From Pteria penguin (taxonomy: Eukaryota > Mollusca > Bivalvia > Pterioida > Pteriidae), in the NCBI GenBank assembly GCA_035048485.1, contig CM068584.1, positions 69,848,637 to 69,912,636 on the forward strand: a DNA stretch of 64,000 nt, in the 5' to 3' direction. Shown piece by piece: positions 46,393 to 58,840 of this stretch. Position 1 is the first letter of the stretch. Each line of letters begins with the position of its first letter. A program made the position numbers and the translations under genes. The notes beneath the pieces are model-generated. The model was not told where the DNA came from. It saw only the letters and a program-made list of their open reading frames with translations, and made no database searches.

Positions 46393-46394
<2 letters not shown>
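44901..46394. other. Low-copy AT-rich region with a short microsatellite and telomeric word
   Basis: 45760-45815 is (AAT)n. TGTACTCTACAATGGCCGAC is duplicated nearby (45679 and 45734). 46316-46331 is a short TAACCCTAACCCTTACC tract with TACATG on each side. No gene is supported; the open frame at 45099-45311 has no signals. Confidence 0.4.
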
Positions 46395-46590
<196 letters not shown>

Positions 46591-46663
46591 AAGTTGTATA
46601 TCGGATGTGAGGAAAAATGAACACTAGTTTGAATTTATGCATTGCTATGCCTGTTTATTGTTA

Positions 46664-46723
46664 TGTATGTATGTATGTATGTATGTATGTATGTATGTAT
46701 GTATGTATGTATGTACGTACGTG

Positions 46724-46771
<48 letters not shown>

Positions 46772-46824
46772 TATGTATGTATGTATGTATGTATGTGTAT
46801 ATATATGTATGTATGTATGTATAT
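46664..46824. repeat. Compound (GTAT)n/(GT)n/(GTGC)n microsatellite
   Basis: A (GTAT)n tract with a central GTGTGT and GCGT block. It continues as (GTAT)n at 47103-47141, after the SINE. Confidence 0.95.
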
Positions 46825-47100
46825 AAAGCCGGCGTGGCCTAGTGGTATCGCGTCGGACTCCTGATCGGGAGGCCGGGGTTCGAGTCCCGCTCTGGTCATG
46901 CCGGTGTCATGTCTTTCGGATGAGACAGTAAAAACCGAGGCCCCGTGTCGTGGTATGCATGGCACGTTAAAGATCCCTCACTGCTTTGGGTGGGTCTGTT
47001 GCAAAGGTCAAAATTTGTATGCCCAGCATCAGGCAGATGCCGTCACCATATACGTGAAATATTCGTGGTGTGACGTAAAACAAAAATCAATCAATCAATC
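46825..47100 (+). mobile_element. tRNA-derived SINE family A, full-length, nested in a (GTAT)n microsatellite
   Basis: The head AAGCCGGCGTGGCCTAGTGG carries an A-box-like sequence and GGGTTCGAGTCCC is a canonical B box, about 40 bp apart. The body shares GGATGAGACAGTAAAAACCG, CCTCACTGCTTTGGGTGGG and CATCAGGCAGATGCCGTCAC with 22776-23036. The tail is GTGACGTAAAACAAAAATC plus (AATC)n. Microsatellite sequence on both sides makes the target duplication indistinct. It is not a functional tRNA gene: no acceptor-stem pairing was found and a SINE body follows. Confidence 0.85.
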
Positions 47101-47112
47101 AATGTATGTATG

Positions 47113-47141
<29 letters not shown>

Positions 47142-47145
<4 letters not shown>

Positions 47146-47805
47146 CTGATGATAGGCTGGTCATTATTGTGAGTCTATATTTATATATTGTGTATGCTGT
47201 AAGTCATATGATAGGCTGGTCATTTTTGTGACTCTATATTTATATATTGTGTATGCTGTAAGTCATATGATAGGCTGGTCATTATTGTGAGTCTATATTT
47301 ATATATTGTGTATGCTGTAAGTCATATGATAGGCTTGTCATTATTGTGGCTCTATATTTATATATTGTGTATGCTGTAAGTCATATGATAGGCTTGTCAT
47401 TATTGTGAGTCTATATTTATATATTGTGTATGCTGTAAGTCATATGATAGGCTTGTCATTATTGTGGCTCTATATTTATATATTGTGTATGCTGTAAGTC
47501 ATATGATAGGCTGGTCATTTTTGTGACTCTATATTTATATATTGTGTATGCTGTAAGTCATATGATAGGCTTGTCATTATTGTGAGTCTATATTTATATA
47601 TTGTGTCTGCTGCAAGTCATATGATAGGCTGGTCATTATTGTGAGTCTATATTTATATATTGTGTATGCTGTAAGTCATATGAAAGGCTGGTCATTATTG
47701 TGGCTCTATATTTATATATTGTGTATGCTGTAAGTCATATGATAGGGTGGTCATTATTGTGAGTCTATATTTATATATTGTGTATGCTGTAAGTCATATG
47801 ATTGT
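47142..47805. repeat. 59-bp tandem array, about 11 copies
   Basis: Cores are TATGCTGTAAGTCATATGAT, AGGCTGGTCATTATTGTGAG and TCTATATTTATATATTGTG. Two-state sites are GGCTGG/GGCTTG and GAGTC/GGCTC/GACTC. Confidence 0.95.
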
Positions 47806-47869
47806 ATGACTGTATTTTCATATTGTGTATACTATAAGGTTTAGAGGTGTGACGGTTATGCTATATGCT

Positions 47870-48945
47870 CGCCCATTTCTCAATATGTATACCATCTCAT
47901 TATACCCACTATCTCATGACGTCTACGATTTTATTACGCCCACTATCTCAGTACGTCTTCCATCTTATCACTCTGACCATTTCAATTCGTCTACCATCCC
48001 ATCACACCCACCATCTCAATATGTCTACCATCTCATCATACCCACTATCTCAGTACGTCTACCATCCCATCACGTCCACCATCTCAATATGTCTACCATC
48101 TCACCATGCCCGCTATCTCAGTACGTCTACCATCCCATCACGCCCACCATCTCAATATGTCTACCATCTAACCATGACCGCTATCTCAGTACGTCTACCA
48201 TCCCATCACACCCACCATCTCAATATGTCTACCATCTCACCATGCCCGCTATCTCAGTACGTCTACCATTCCATCACGTCCACCATCTCAATATGTCTAC
48301 CATCTCACCATGCCCGCTATCTCAGTACGTCTACCATCCCATCACACCCACCATCTCAATATGTCTACCATCTCACCATGCCCGTTATCTCAGTACGTCT
48401 ACCATCCCATCACACCCACCATCTCAATATGTCTACCATCTCACCATGCCCGCTATCTCAATACGTCTACCATCCCATCACACCCACCATCTCAATATGT
48501 CAACCATCTCACCATGCCCGCTATCTCAGTACGTCTACCATCCCATCACACCCACCATCTCAATATGTCTACCATCTCACCATGCCCGCTATCTCAGTAC
48601 GTGTACCATCCCATCACACCCAACATCTCAATATGTCTACCATCTCGCCATGCCCGCTATCTCAGTACGTCTACTATCCCATCACACCCACCATCTCAAT
48701 ATGTCTACCATCTCACCATACCCGCTATCTCAATACGTCTACCATCCCATCACACCCACCATCTCAATATGTCTACCATCTCACCATGCCCGTTATCTCA
48801 GTACGTCTTCCATCCCATCACACCCACCATCTCAATATGTCTACCATCTCACCATGCCCGCTATCTCAGTACGTCTTCCATCCCATCACACCCACCATCT
48901 CAATATGTCTACCATCTCACCATGCCCGCTATCTCAGTACGACCA
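47870..48945. repeat. 68-bp tandem array (34-bp dimer), about 15 copies
   Basis: Half-units are ATCTCAATATGTCTACCATC and CTATCTCAGTACGTCTACCA, joined by TCACCATGCCCG and CCCATCACACCCACC. The first copies are diverged. A separate 24-bp duplication (GTCACATTTCCGC.ATGGTTCC) follows at 48950-48997. Confidence 0.93.
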
Positions 48946-49084
48946 AAATGTCACATTTCCGCTATGGTTCCGTCACATTTCCGCCATGGTTCCGTCATTC
49001 AACTGAACAGAATTATTACAATCTATTATAATTAAAATAACGTTTATCATAAAATTACAATAGTTGAATATCTGATGTGTGCAT

Positions 49085-49400
49085 CATAGTATTTTTCTTT
49101 GTAGTTATTTAGCGGTGCTATGTATCTAGTTTTTCGCGTTGTGACACAGTGTGTGCTCGTGTATTTGGTCGTGCTTTGTAACTAACGTGTTGTGGCACAG
49201 TGTGTTCTTGTGTATTTAGCCGTGCTATAAAATTATCTAACGTGTCGTGGCACAGTGTGTGCTTTTGTGTATTTGGCCGTGTTATGTATATTGCGATAGT
49301 TGTGACACAGTATGTGCTTGTGTATTTGGACGTGCTATGGATCTTGCAAGTGTTACACAGTGTGTGTGCTTGTATATTTGGATGTGCTATGTATCGTTCG
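49085..49400. repeat. Degenerate repeat, about 50-57 bp x 6
   Basis: Recurring GACACAGTGTGTGCT...GTATTTGG.CGTGCTATGTA blocks with indels. Confidence 0.75.
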
Positions 49401-49490
49401 ACTGTTACACATTTCTATTTGTATTTTACACATTACATGTATCAACAAAAGGTAATTTATGCGATTATTCCGTTTCACTGGTAAATATTG

Positions 49491-49529
49491 GTTAGGGTTA
49501 GGGTTAGTGTTAGGGTTAGAGTTAGGGTA
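49491..49529. repeat. Interstitial telomeric tract, TTAGGG orientation
   Basis: GTTAGGGTTAGGGTTAGTGT then TAGGGTTAGAGTTAGGG: six units with two variants. No clear flanking duplication. Confidence 0.9.
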
Positions 49530-49684
49530 TTCGTTATAAAAATCACAATAGACTTTGTATGATAACATGGGAACAAAGGAGGTCAATTCTCCTTAGTATT
49601 GCGAGAAATCCTATAAAGGTGTCTAAAGCCATGTTATGACATTAATTCTGTTATACAAAGATTTCGTCAACTATATCAGCTCGC

Positions 49685-51070
49685 GTGTACTCAGACATCA
49701 ATACTGATCGTGTACCACAGACGTCAGTACTGATCGTGTACCTCAGACGTCAGTACTGATCGTGTACCACAGCCGTCAGTACTGATCGTGTACCTCAGAC
49801 GTCTGTACTAATCGTGTACCACAGCCGTCAGTACTGATCGTGTACCTCAGACGTCAGTACTGATCGTGTACCTCAGACGTCAGTACTGATCGTGTACCAC
49901 AGACGTCAATACTGATCGTGTACCACAGACGTCAGTACTGATCGTGTACCACAGCCGTCAGTACTGATCGTGTACCACAGACGTCTGTACTGATCGTGTA
50001 CCACAGCCGTCAGTACTGATCGTGTACCTCAGACGTCAGTACTGATCGTGTACCACAGACGTCAGTACTGATCGTGTACCACAGACGTCAGTACTGATCG
50101 TGTACCACAGACGTCAGTACTGATCGTGTACCTCAGACGTCAGTACTGATCGTGTACCTCAGACGTCAGTACTGATCGTGTACCACAGACGTCAATACTG
50201 ATCGTGTACCACAGACGTCAGTACTGATCGTGTACCACAGACGTCTGTACTGATCGTGTACCACAGCCGTCAGTACTGATCGTGTACCTCAGACGTCAGT
50301 ACTGATCGTGTACCAAAGACGTCAGTACTGATCGTGTACCACAGACGTCAGTACTGATCGTGTACCTCAGACGTCAGTACTGATCGTGTACCTCAGACGT
50401 CAGTACTGATCGTGTACCTCAGACGTCAGTACTGATCGTGTACCACAGCCGTCAGTACTGATCGTGTACCACAGACGTCAGTACTGATCGTGTACCACAG
50501 ACGTCAGTACTGATCGTGTACCTCAGACGTCAGTACTGATCGTGTACCACAGACGTCAGTACTGATCGTGTACCTCAGACGTCAGTGCTGATCGTGTACC
50601 ACAGACGTCAGTACTGATCGTGTACCTCAGACGTCTGTACTGATCGTGTACCTCAGACGTCAGTACTGATCGTGTACCACAGCCGTCAGTACTCATCGTG
50701 TACCACAGACGTCAGTATTGATCGTGTACCCCAGACGTCAGTACTGATCGTGTACCACAGACGTCAGTACTGATCGTGTACCTCAGACGTCAATACTGAT
50801 CGTGTACCTCAGACGTCAGTACTCATCGTGTACCACAGACGTCAATACTAACCGTGTACCACAGACGTCAGTACTGATCGTGTACCACAGACGTCAGTAC
50901 TGACCGTGTACCACAGACGTCAGTAGTTATCGTGTACCTCAGACGTCAGTACTGATCGTGTACCACAGACGTCAATACTGATCGTGTACCTTAGACGTCA
51001 GTACTGATCGTGTACCACAGACGTCAATACTGATCGTGTACCAGAGACGTCAGTACTGATCGTGTACCAT
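49685..51070. repeat. 26-bp tandem array, about 53 copies
   Basis: GACGTCAGTACTGATCGTGT plus ACCACA or ACCTCA. The unit contains GACGTC and AGTACT palindromes. Variants (GCCGTC, GTCTGTAC, GTCAATAC) recur in blocks. The period is not a multiple of 3, so no long open frames occur. Confidence 0.95.
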
Positions 51071-51184
51071 GAGATGATTTATGGCGTACGACTAGACCGA
51101 GCTTCCCTATATTCGGTTCAGAAATTTAGATAGTTATAAAATCTGCAAAACGATTCATTGTCAAAATGAAAACAAATGATGACG

Positions 51185-52060
51185 ACAGGTGTTCTCTCTG
51201 TAATCGTAGATAATATGGTGTTTTCTCTGTAATCGTAGATAATCTGGTGTTCTCTCTGTAATCGTAGATAATATGGTGTTTTCTCTGTAATCGTAGATAA
51301 TATGGTGTTCTCACTGTAATCGTAGATAATCTGGTGTTCTCTCTGTATTCGTAGATAATCAGGTGTTCTCACTGTAATCGTAGATAATCTGTGTTCTCAC
51401 TGTAATCGTAGATAATCAGGTGTTCTCACTGTAATCGTAGATAATCAGGTGTTCTCACTGTAATCGTAGATAATCTGGTGTTCTCTCTGTAATCGTAGAT
51501 AATATGGTGTTTTCTCTGTAATCTTAGATAATCTGGTGTTCTCACTGTAATCGTAGATAATCTGGTGTTCTCACTGTAATCGTAGATAATCTGGTGTTCT
51601 CTCTGTAATCGTAGATAATATGGTGTTCTCACTGTAATCGTAGATAATCTGGTGTTCTCTCTGTAATCGTAGATAATATGGTGTTTTCTCTGTAATCGTA
51701 GATAATATGGTGTTTTCTCTGTAATCGTAGATAATCTGGTGTTCTCACTGTATTCGTAGATAATCTGGTGTTCTCACTGTAATCGTAGATAATCTGGTGT
51801 TCTCTCTGTAATCGTAGATAATCAGGTGTTCTCTCTGTATTCGTAGATAATCTGATGTTCTCAGTGATATCGTAGATCATCTGGTGTTCTCACTGTATTC
51901 GTAGTTAACCTGGTGTTCTTTCTGTAATCGTAGATAATCTGGTGTTCTCACTGTACTTGTAGATAATCTGGTGTTCTCTCCTAAAATCGCAGATAATCTG
52001 GTGTTCTCTCCTAAAATCGCAGATAATCTGGTGTTCACACTGTAATCGTAGATAATCAAC
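51185..52060. repeat. 29-bp tandem array, about 30 copies
   Basis: CTGTAATCGTAGATAATCTG plus GTGTTCTCA/T. Variants are ATATGG, ATCAGG, TATTCGTAG and, at the right edge, CTAAAATCGCAG. Confidence 0.95.
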
Positions 52061-52089
52061 TAGCGAGCAGAATAGGATGCAGATCTACT

Positions 52090-52560
52090 AGCGTACAGAC
52101 AGATGGTTACGTAGACAGCCTAGCAAACAAGCACACAAACGAACAAGAATGCCAACGATTACACAGAGTAATAAAGAAAAGGGCAATCAACTAGACCAGT
52201 AAACAAACAGAACTGTGAAAAAAGAGACGAATTGACCCATTAGTTAACAAGCGATCTGGTGAACAGGAAAGCTAGTAAACAAACACACTAGTAAACAAGC
52301 AGATTAATAAAGAAGCAGACTAGTAAACAAGTACACTAGCAAACACGCAGCTTAGTAAACAAGTCTACTATCAAACAAGCACACTAGCAAACAAGCAAAT
52401 TAGCAAACAAGCATACTAGCAAACAAGCAGACTTGTATACAACTAGACCAGCAAACAAGCAAACTAGCGATCAAGCACATTAACAAACAAGCAGACTAGT
52501 AAACAAACAGACTAGCAAAGGGGCACGCTAATAAATAAGCAATTTAGCGAACAACAGACT
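52090..52560. repeat. Degenerate short repeat, AAACAAGCA(G/C)ACTAG words
   Basis: Dozens of imperfect 16-18 bp words such as AGTAAACAAGCAGACT and AGCAAACAAGCACACT with no strict period; an old decayed array. Confidence 0.7.
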
Positions 52561-52564
52561 AGTA

Positions 52565-52745
52565 AACAAGCAGACTAGTTAACAGACTGATAAACCAGTA
52601 CGCTAGCAAAGAAACAGACTGATAAACCAGTACGCTAGCAAAGAAACAGACTGATAAACCAGTACGCTAGCAAAGAAACAGACTGATAAACCAGTACGCT
52701 AGCAAAGAAACAGACTGATAAACCAGTACGCTAGCAAAGAAACAA
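52565..52745. repeat. 32-bp tandem repeat, about 5.5 copies
   Basis: CAGACTGATAAACCAGTACG plus CTAGCAAAGAAA, almost identical between copies. It seems to have expanded recently from the older degenerate repeat beside it. Confidence 0.92.
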
Positions 52746-52904
52746 ACAAACAAACAAATAGTAACAAGCGGACAAATGAACAAAGAGATTAGCGAACACC
52801 CATATACACCGGCTAAACAGACCGATAGAGGGCTCAAAATTCATACTGACCAGTAAACATACACATTGCCAGTAGAGTACACACTGATTAGCAAACAAAG
52901 GAAC

Positions 52905-53262
52905 ATACATACATACATACATGCATACATACATACATACATACATGCATACATACATGCATACATACATACATACATACATACATCCATCCATACATAC
53001 ATACATACATACATGCATACATACATACATACATACATACATGCATGCATGCATGCATGCATGCATGCATACATACATACATACATACATACATACATAC
53101 ATACATACATACATACATACATACATACATACATACATGCATGCATGCATACATACATACATACATACATACATACATACATACATGCATGCATACATAC
53201 ATACATACATACATACATACATACATACATACATACATACATACATACATACATACATACAT
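52905..53262. repeat. (CATA)n/(CATG)n microsatellite, about 360 bp
   Basis: Tetranucleotide repeat CATA with CATG and CATC interruptions in clusters. All three frames on both strands stay open; these are not genes. Confidence 0.97.
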
Positions 53263-53565
53263 CACGGCGTTGTTGACTATTCGTATGAATAACAAATAAT
53301 AGCCAAACTTTTATTTTCAGTCTACAGTGATATGTGTTCATATGTCGCGATGAAAACAAATTAATTTCGAAGCCTTTGTTGCAAATGTTTGTATTAAAGT
53401 TTGATGTCCGCTTTCAACACTTGCTCCATAAAATTCAATAACAAATTGATAGGACGAAATGGGCGTACAGAGGCACTCAATGATCCAGAATAGACCTAGG
53501 TCGCTAATCCATCCCATAAATCCCTGCGATCGTTATACTGACAAAAAAGTCAAGCTAAGTTAACC
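53263..53565. other. Low-copy spacer
   Basis: No gene or repeat seen. Confidence 0.4.
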
Positions 53566-53569
53566 ATTA

Positions 53570-53905
53570 AAGTTAAAATTGTCATAAATTACCAAGTGGT
53601 TATTGTTTATGATTTAATGGCTTAACATAAAATTGTCATAAATTACCAAGTGGTTATTGTTTATGATTTAATGGCTTAACATAAAATTGTCATAAATTAC
53701 CAAGTGGTTATTGTTTATGATTTAATGGCTTAACATAAAATTGTCATAAATTACCAAGTGGTTATTGTTTATGATTTAATGGCTTCACATAAAATTGTCA
53801 TAAATTACCAAGTGGTTATTGTTTATGATTTAATGGCTTAACATAAAATTGTCATAAATTACCAAGTGGTTATTGTTTATGATTTAATGGCTTAACATAA
53901 AATTG
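53570..53905. repeat. 54-bp tandem array, about 6 copies, nearly identical
   Basis: ATTGTCATAAATTACCAAGT, GGTTATTGTTTATGATTTAA and TGGCTTAACATAAA. Only one substitution (TTCACA) is seen among complete copies, so the expansion is recent or the array is actively homogenised. Confidence 0.95.
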
Positions 53906-53944
53906 TTGCACAGAGAATCTCATGCATAATATACAGAAATAAAT

Positions 53945-54015
53945 CCCTAACCCTAACCCTAACCAGTAGCAATAGTAATGCATTCTCACCAGTAGCAATA
54001 GTAATGCATTCTCAC
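53945..54015. repeat. Telomeric tract followed by a 26-bp direct duplication
   Basis: CCCTAACCCTAACCCTAACC (53945-53964) abuts two exact copies of a 26-bp segment containing AGTAGCAATAGTAATGCATT (53963-53988 and 53989-54014). Confidence 0.85.
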
Positions 54016-54109
54016 GCTCTTTATAACTTATGTGTAGGGCTGATCTTTCTCACCTTTATTTTATGTTACTGTTTCCGTTCAGAAATTGCACAGGCAATAG
54101 CTGAAAGAC

Positions 54110-57100
54110 CGTTCATAACGGTGACACACAGGTGTCTTGTTGTTAGTACCTCTATTACTGTTACATGATAACAGTAACACACAGGTGCCTTGTTGTTATT
54201 ACCTGTATTACTGTTACATGATAACGGTGACACACAGGTGTCTTGTTGTTATTACCTGTATTACTGTTACATGATAACGGTGACACACAGGTGTCTTGTT
54301 GTTATTACCTGTATTACTGTTACATGATAACAGTAACACACAGGTGCCTTGTTGTTATTACCTGTATTACTGTTACATGATAACGGCGACACACAGGTGT
54401 CTTGTTGTTAGTACCTGTATTACTGTTACATGATAACGGTGACACACAGGTGTCTTGTTGTTAGTACCTGTATTACTGTTACATGATAACGGTGACACAC
54501 AGGTGTCTTGTTGTTAGTACCTGTATTACTGTTACATGATAACGGTGACACACAGGTGTCTTGTTGTTATTACCTGTATTACTGTTACATGATAACGGTG
54601 ACACACAGGTGTCTTGTTGTTAGTACCTGTATTACTGTTACATGATAACGGTGACACACAGGTGTCTTGTTGTTAGTACCTGTATTACTGTTACATGATA
54701 ACGGTGACACACAGGTGTCTTGTTGTTAGTACCTGCATTACTGTTACATGATAACGGTGACACACAGGTGCCTTGTTGTTATTACCTGTATTACTGTTAC
54801 ATGATAACGGTGACACACAGGTGCCTTGATGTTAGTACCTGTATTACTGTTACATGATCACGGTGACACACAGGTGCCTTGTTGTTATTACCTGTATTAC
54901 TGTTACATGATAACGGTGACACACAGGTGTCTTGTTGTTATTACCTGTATTACTGTTACATGATAACGGTGACACACAGGTGTCTTGTTGTTAGTACCTG
55001 TATTACTGTTACATGATAACGGTGACACACAGGTGTCTTGTTGTTATTACCTGTATTACTGTTACATGATAACGGTGACACACAGGTGTCTTGTTGTTAT
55101 TACCTGTATTACTGTTACATGATAACGGTGACACACAGGTGTCTTGTTGTTAGTACCTGTATTACTGTTACATGATAACGGTGACTCACCAGTGTCTTGT
55201 TGTTAGTACCTGTATTACTGTTACATGATAACGGTGACACGCAGGTGTCTTGTTGTTAGTACCTGTATTACTGTTACATAAAACCGGTGACTCACAGGTG
55301 TCTTGTTGTTATTACCTGTATTACTGTTACATGATAACGGTGACTCACAGGTGTCTTGTTGTTAGTACCTGTATTACTGTTACATGATCACGGTGACACA
55401 CAGGTGCCTTGTTGTTATTACCTGTATTACTGTTACATGATAACGGTGACTCACCAGTGTCTTGTTGTTAGTACCTGTATTACTGTTACATGATCACGGT
55501 GACACACAGGTGCCTTGTTGTTATTACCTGTATTACTGTTACATGATAACGGTGACACACAGGTGTCTTGTTGTTAGTACCTGTATTACTGTTACATGAT
55601 AACGGTGACACACAGGTGTCTTGTTGTTAGTACCTGTATTACTGTTACATGATCACGGTGACACACAGGTGCCTTGTTGTTAGTACCTGTATTACTGTTA
55701 CATGATCACGGTGACACACAGGTGCCTTGTTGTTATTACCTGTATTACTGTTACATGATAACGGTGACACACAGGTGTCTTGTTGTTATTACCTGTATTA
55801 CTGTTACATGATAACGGTGACTCACCAGTGTCTTGTTGTTAGTACCTGTATTACTGTTACATGATAACGGTGACACACAGGTGCCTTGTTGTTATTACCT
55901 GTATTACTGTTACATGATAACGGTGACACACAGGTGTCTTCTTGTTATTACCTGTATTACTGTTACATGATAACGGTGACACACAGGTGTCTTGTTGTTA
56001 GTACCTGTATTACTGTTACATGATAACGGTGACTCACCAGTGTCTTGTTGTTAGTACCTGTATTACTGTTACATGATCACGGTGACACACAGGTGCCTTG
56101 TTGTTAGTACCTGTATTACTGTTACATGATAACGGTGACACACAGGTGTCTTGTTGTTAGTACCTGTATTACTGTTACATGATAACGGTGACACACAGGT
56201 GTCTTGTTGTTAGTACCTGTATTACTGTTACATGATCACGGTGACACACAGGTGCCTTGTTGTTATTACCTGTATTACTGTTACATGATAACGGTGACAC
56301 ACAGGTGTCTTGTTGTTATTACCTGTATTACTGTTACATGATAACGGTGACACACAGGTGTCTTGTTGTTAGTACCTGTATTACTGTTACATGATCACGG
56401 TGACACACAGGTGTCTTGTTGTTAGTACCTGTATTACTGTTACATGATAACGGTGACACACAGGTGTCTTGTTGTTAGTACCTGTATTACTGTTACATGA
56501 TAACGGTGACACACAGGTGTCTTGTTGTTAGTACCTGTATTACTGTTACATGATCACGGTGACACACAGGTGTCTTGTTGTTAGTACCTGTATTACTGTT
56601 ACATGATAACGGTGACACACAGGTGTCTTGTTGTTATTACCTGTATTACTGTTACATGATAACGGTGACACACAGGTGTCTTGTTGTTAGTACCTGTATT
56701 ACTGTTACATGATAACGGTGACACACAGGTGTCTTGTTGTTAGTACCTGTATTACTGTTACATGATAACGGTGACACACAGGTGTCTTGTTGTTAGTACC
56801 TGTATTACTGTTACATGATAACGGTGACACACAGGTGTCTTGTTGTTAGTACCTGTATTACTGTTACATGATCACGGTGACACACAGGTGTCTTGTTGTT
56901 ATTACCTGTATTACTGTTACATGATAACGGTGACACACAGGTGTCTTGTTGTTATTACCTGTATTACTGTTACATGATAACGGTGACACACAGGTGTCTT
57001 GTTGTTATTACCTGTATTACTGTTACATGATAACGGTGACTCACAGGTGTCTTGTTGTTAGTACCTGTATTACTGTTACATGATAACGGTGACACACAGG

Positions 57101-57300
57101 TGTCTTCTTGTTATTACCTGCATTACTGTTACATGATCACGGTGACACACAGGTGCCTTGTTGTTATTACCTGTATTACTGTTACATGATAACAGTGACA
57201 CACAGGTGTCTTGTTGTTAGTATCTGTATTACTGTTACATGATAACGGTGACATACAGGTGTAATAAGTATTACTGTAACTTGATAATGGTAACGCACAG
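54110..57300. repeat. 53-bp tandem array, about 60 copies
   Basis: Cores are ACCTGTATTACTGTTACATG, ATAACGGTGACACACAGGTG and TCTTGTTGTTAGT. The unit can fold (ACCTGT...ACAGGT and GTTACATGATAAC). Two-state sites are GATAAC/GATCAC, GTCTTG/GCCTTG, TTAGTA/TTATTA and ACACAGG/CTCACCAG, whose combinations recur in blocks. The period is not a multiple of 3. Confidence 0.96.
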
Positions 57301-57330
57301 ATGTCTTGGTGTTAGCATCTGTATTGCTGT

Positions 57331-57470
57331 TACTTGAGATATATTTTGGCGGCACCTGTCGACCTATATTGTAACCATATTGTAACCATAAGAATATCGC
57401 AATAGTACTTGAGATATATCGTGGTGGCAACTGTTGTCCCAAATTGTGACATTAAGATAAGCGTAGTGCT
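57331..57470. repeat. Imperfect duplication, about 75 bp
   Basis: TACTTGAGATATAT...GGCGGCACCTGT and TACTTGAGATATATCGTGG...GGCAACTGT start about 75 bp apart and continue with diverged similarity. Confidence 0.55.
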
Positions 57471-57589
57471 CCTAGAGATATACATTTTCATTCAGAGATA
57501 ATGAGATATGCACGATTTAGATTCTGTTTGGCTGTCCATCAAAACGGTATTACCCATGATGAAGGATCAGAAGACTTATAGGAGGAAGT

Positions 57590-58135
57590 AACAACATGAG
57601 CTGTCGTCACGACCTATGTGACAACATGAGCTGTCGTCACGACCTATGTGAGAACATGAGCAGTCGTCACGACCAATGTGACGACATGAGCTGTCGTCAC
57701 GACCTATGTGACAACATGAGCAGTCGTCACGACCAATGTGACGACATGAGCTGTCGTCACGACCTATGTGACAACATGAGCTGTCGTCACGACCAATGTG
57801 ATAACATGAGCTGTCGTCACGACCTATGAGACAACATGAGCAGTCGTCACGACCAATGTGATAACATGAGCTGTCGTCACGACGTATGTGACAACATGAG
57901 CTGTCGTCACGACCAATGTGACAATCCGTGACAGCATGAGCAGTTGTCACGACCAATGTTACAACATGAGCTGTCGTCACGACCTATATGACAACATGAG
58001 CAGTCGTCACGACCTCTGAGACAACATGAGCAGTCGTCACGACCTATGAGACAACATGAGCAGTCGTCACGACCAATGTGACAGCATGAGCTGTCGTCAC
58101 GACCTATGCGACAACATGATCTGTCGCCACGATCC
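57590..58135. repeat. 30-bp tandem array, about 18 copies
   Basis: ACAACATGAGCTGTCGTCAC plus GACCTATGTG. Variants are AGCAGTC, GACCAATG and GATAACATG. Two-unit alternation is visible between 57600 and 57780. Confidence 0.95.
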
Positions 58136-58273
58136 ATGCGACCACGCCTGCGTGACTCGCGTTTTGTTCTTAATCACTAGTGATTTATTGCAGTAAGTAA
58201 TGGTCTTAAGGTTAAATAATATCCATTATCTCAATTCGGTTTATAAAGATATTTTTTCTGTGAGAACAAAAAG

Positions 58274-58275
<2 letters not shown>

Positions 58276-58322
<47 letters not shown>

Positions 58323-58387
58323 ACGTCAGAGGCCAGATATTTCTTTATTTCTTTACTTATTTATCTATCTATGTATGTATGTATGTA

Positions 58388-58456
<69 letters not shown>
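58276..58456. repeat. (GA)n then (ATCT)n microsatellites
   Basis: (GA)n at 58276-58318 and (GTAT)/(ATCT)n at 58366-58456. G runs follow at 58511-58523 and 58620-58636. Confidence 0.93.
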
Positions 58457-58810
58457 GCCCGACCGCCCTCCATCCATTCATCTACCTTGTTTGTTTGTTT
58501 GGGGTTTTTTTTGGGGGGGGGGGTTGTTTATCTATTTTGTTTTGTTTGTTTTTCTCTTAATTTAGTTTTAAGTAACGATAATCTTTTAAACATTTTTCTT
58601 TCAGAACTAGTGAAAAACTGGGGGGGGGGGGGGGGGTGGGTTTGTTTTTAGTTGTTGTTTTTGTTTTTGTTTTTAATATCTTCTTTGGACTTGGTCTGTT
58701 TTTTATATGCTTTTAGTTGATTTCTTTGATTTTCGAAATTTGTGTGAGTGTTTCAGATTTGAGGAGAATTTATAAAGAACAGATCCTCCATGGAATAACT
58801 TCTTAGTCTG

Positions 58811-58840
58811 GTTAGGGTTAGGGTTAACCCTAACCCTAAC
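58811..58840. repeat. Head-to-head telomeric palindrome
   Basis: GTTAGGGTTAGGGTT is followed at once by its exact reverse complement AACCCTAACCCTAAC. The 30-bp palindrome is perfect with no spacer. Confidence 0.95.

Noticed and set aside
46825..46900. A tRNA gene (A box and B box present)
   Set aside because: It is the head of a SINE: a shared body and (AATC)n tail follow, and no complete cloverleaf could be drawn.
47825..49035. Three overlapping 240-390 codon frames
   Set aside because: They are the frames of one 68-bp repeat array; the same peptide cycles through all three.
49685..52060. CRISPR-like appearance of 26-29 bp repeats
   Set aside because: The units are head-to-tail with no unique spacers, no cas genes, and a eukaryotic context.
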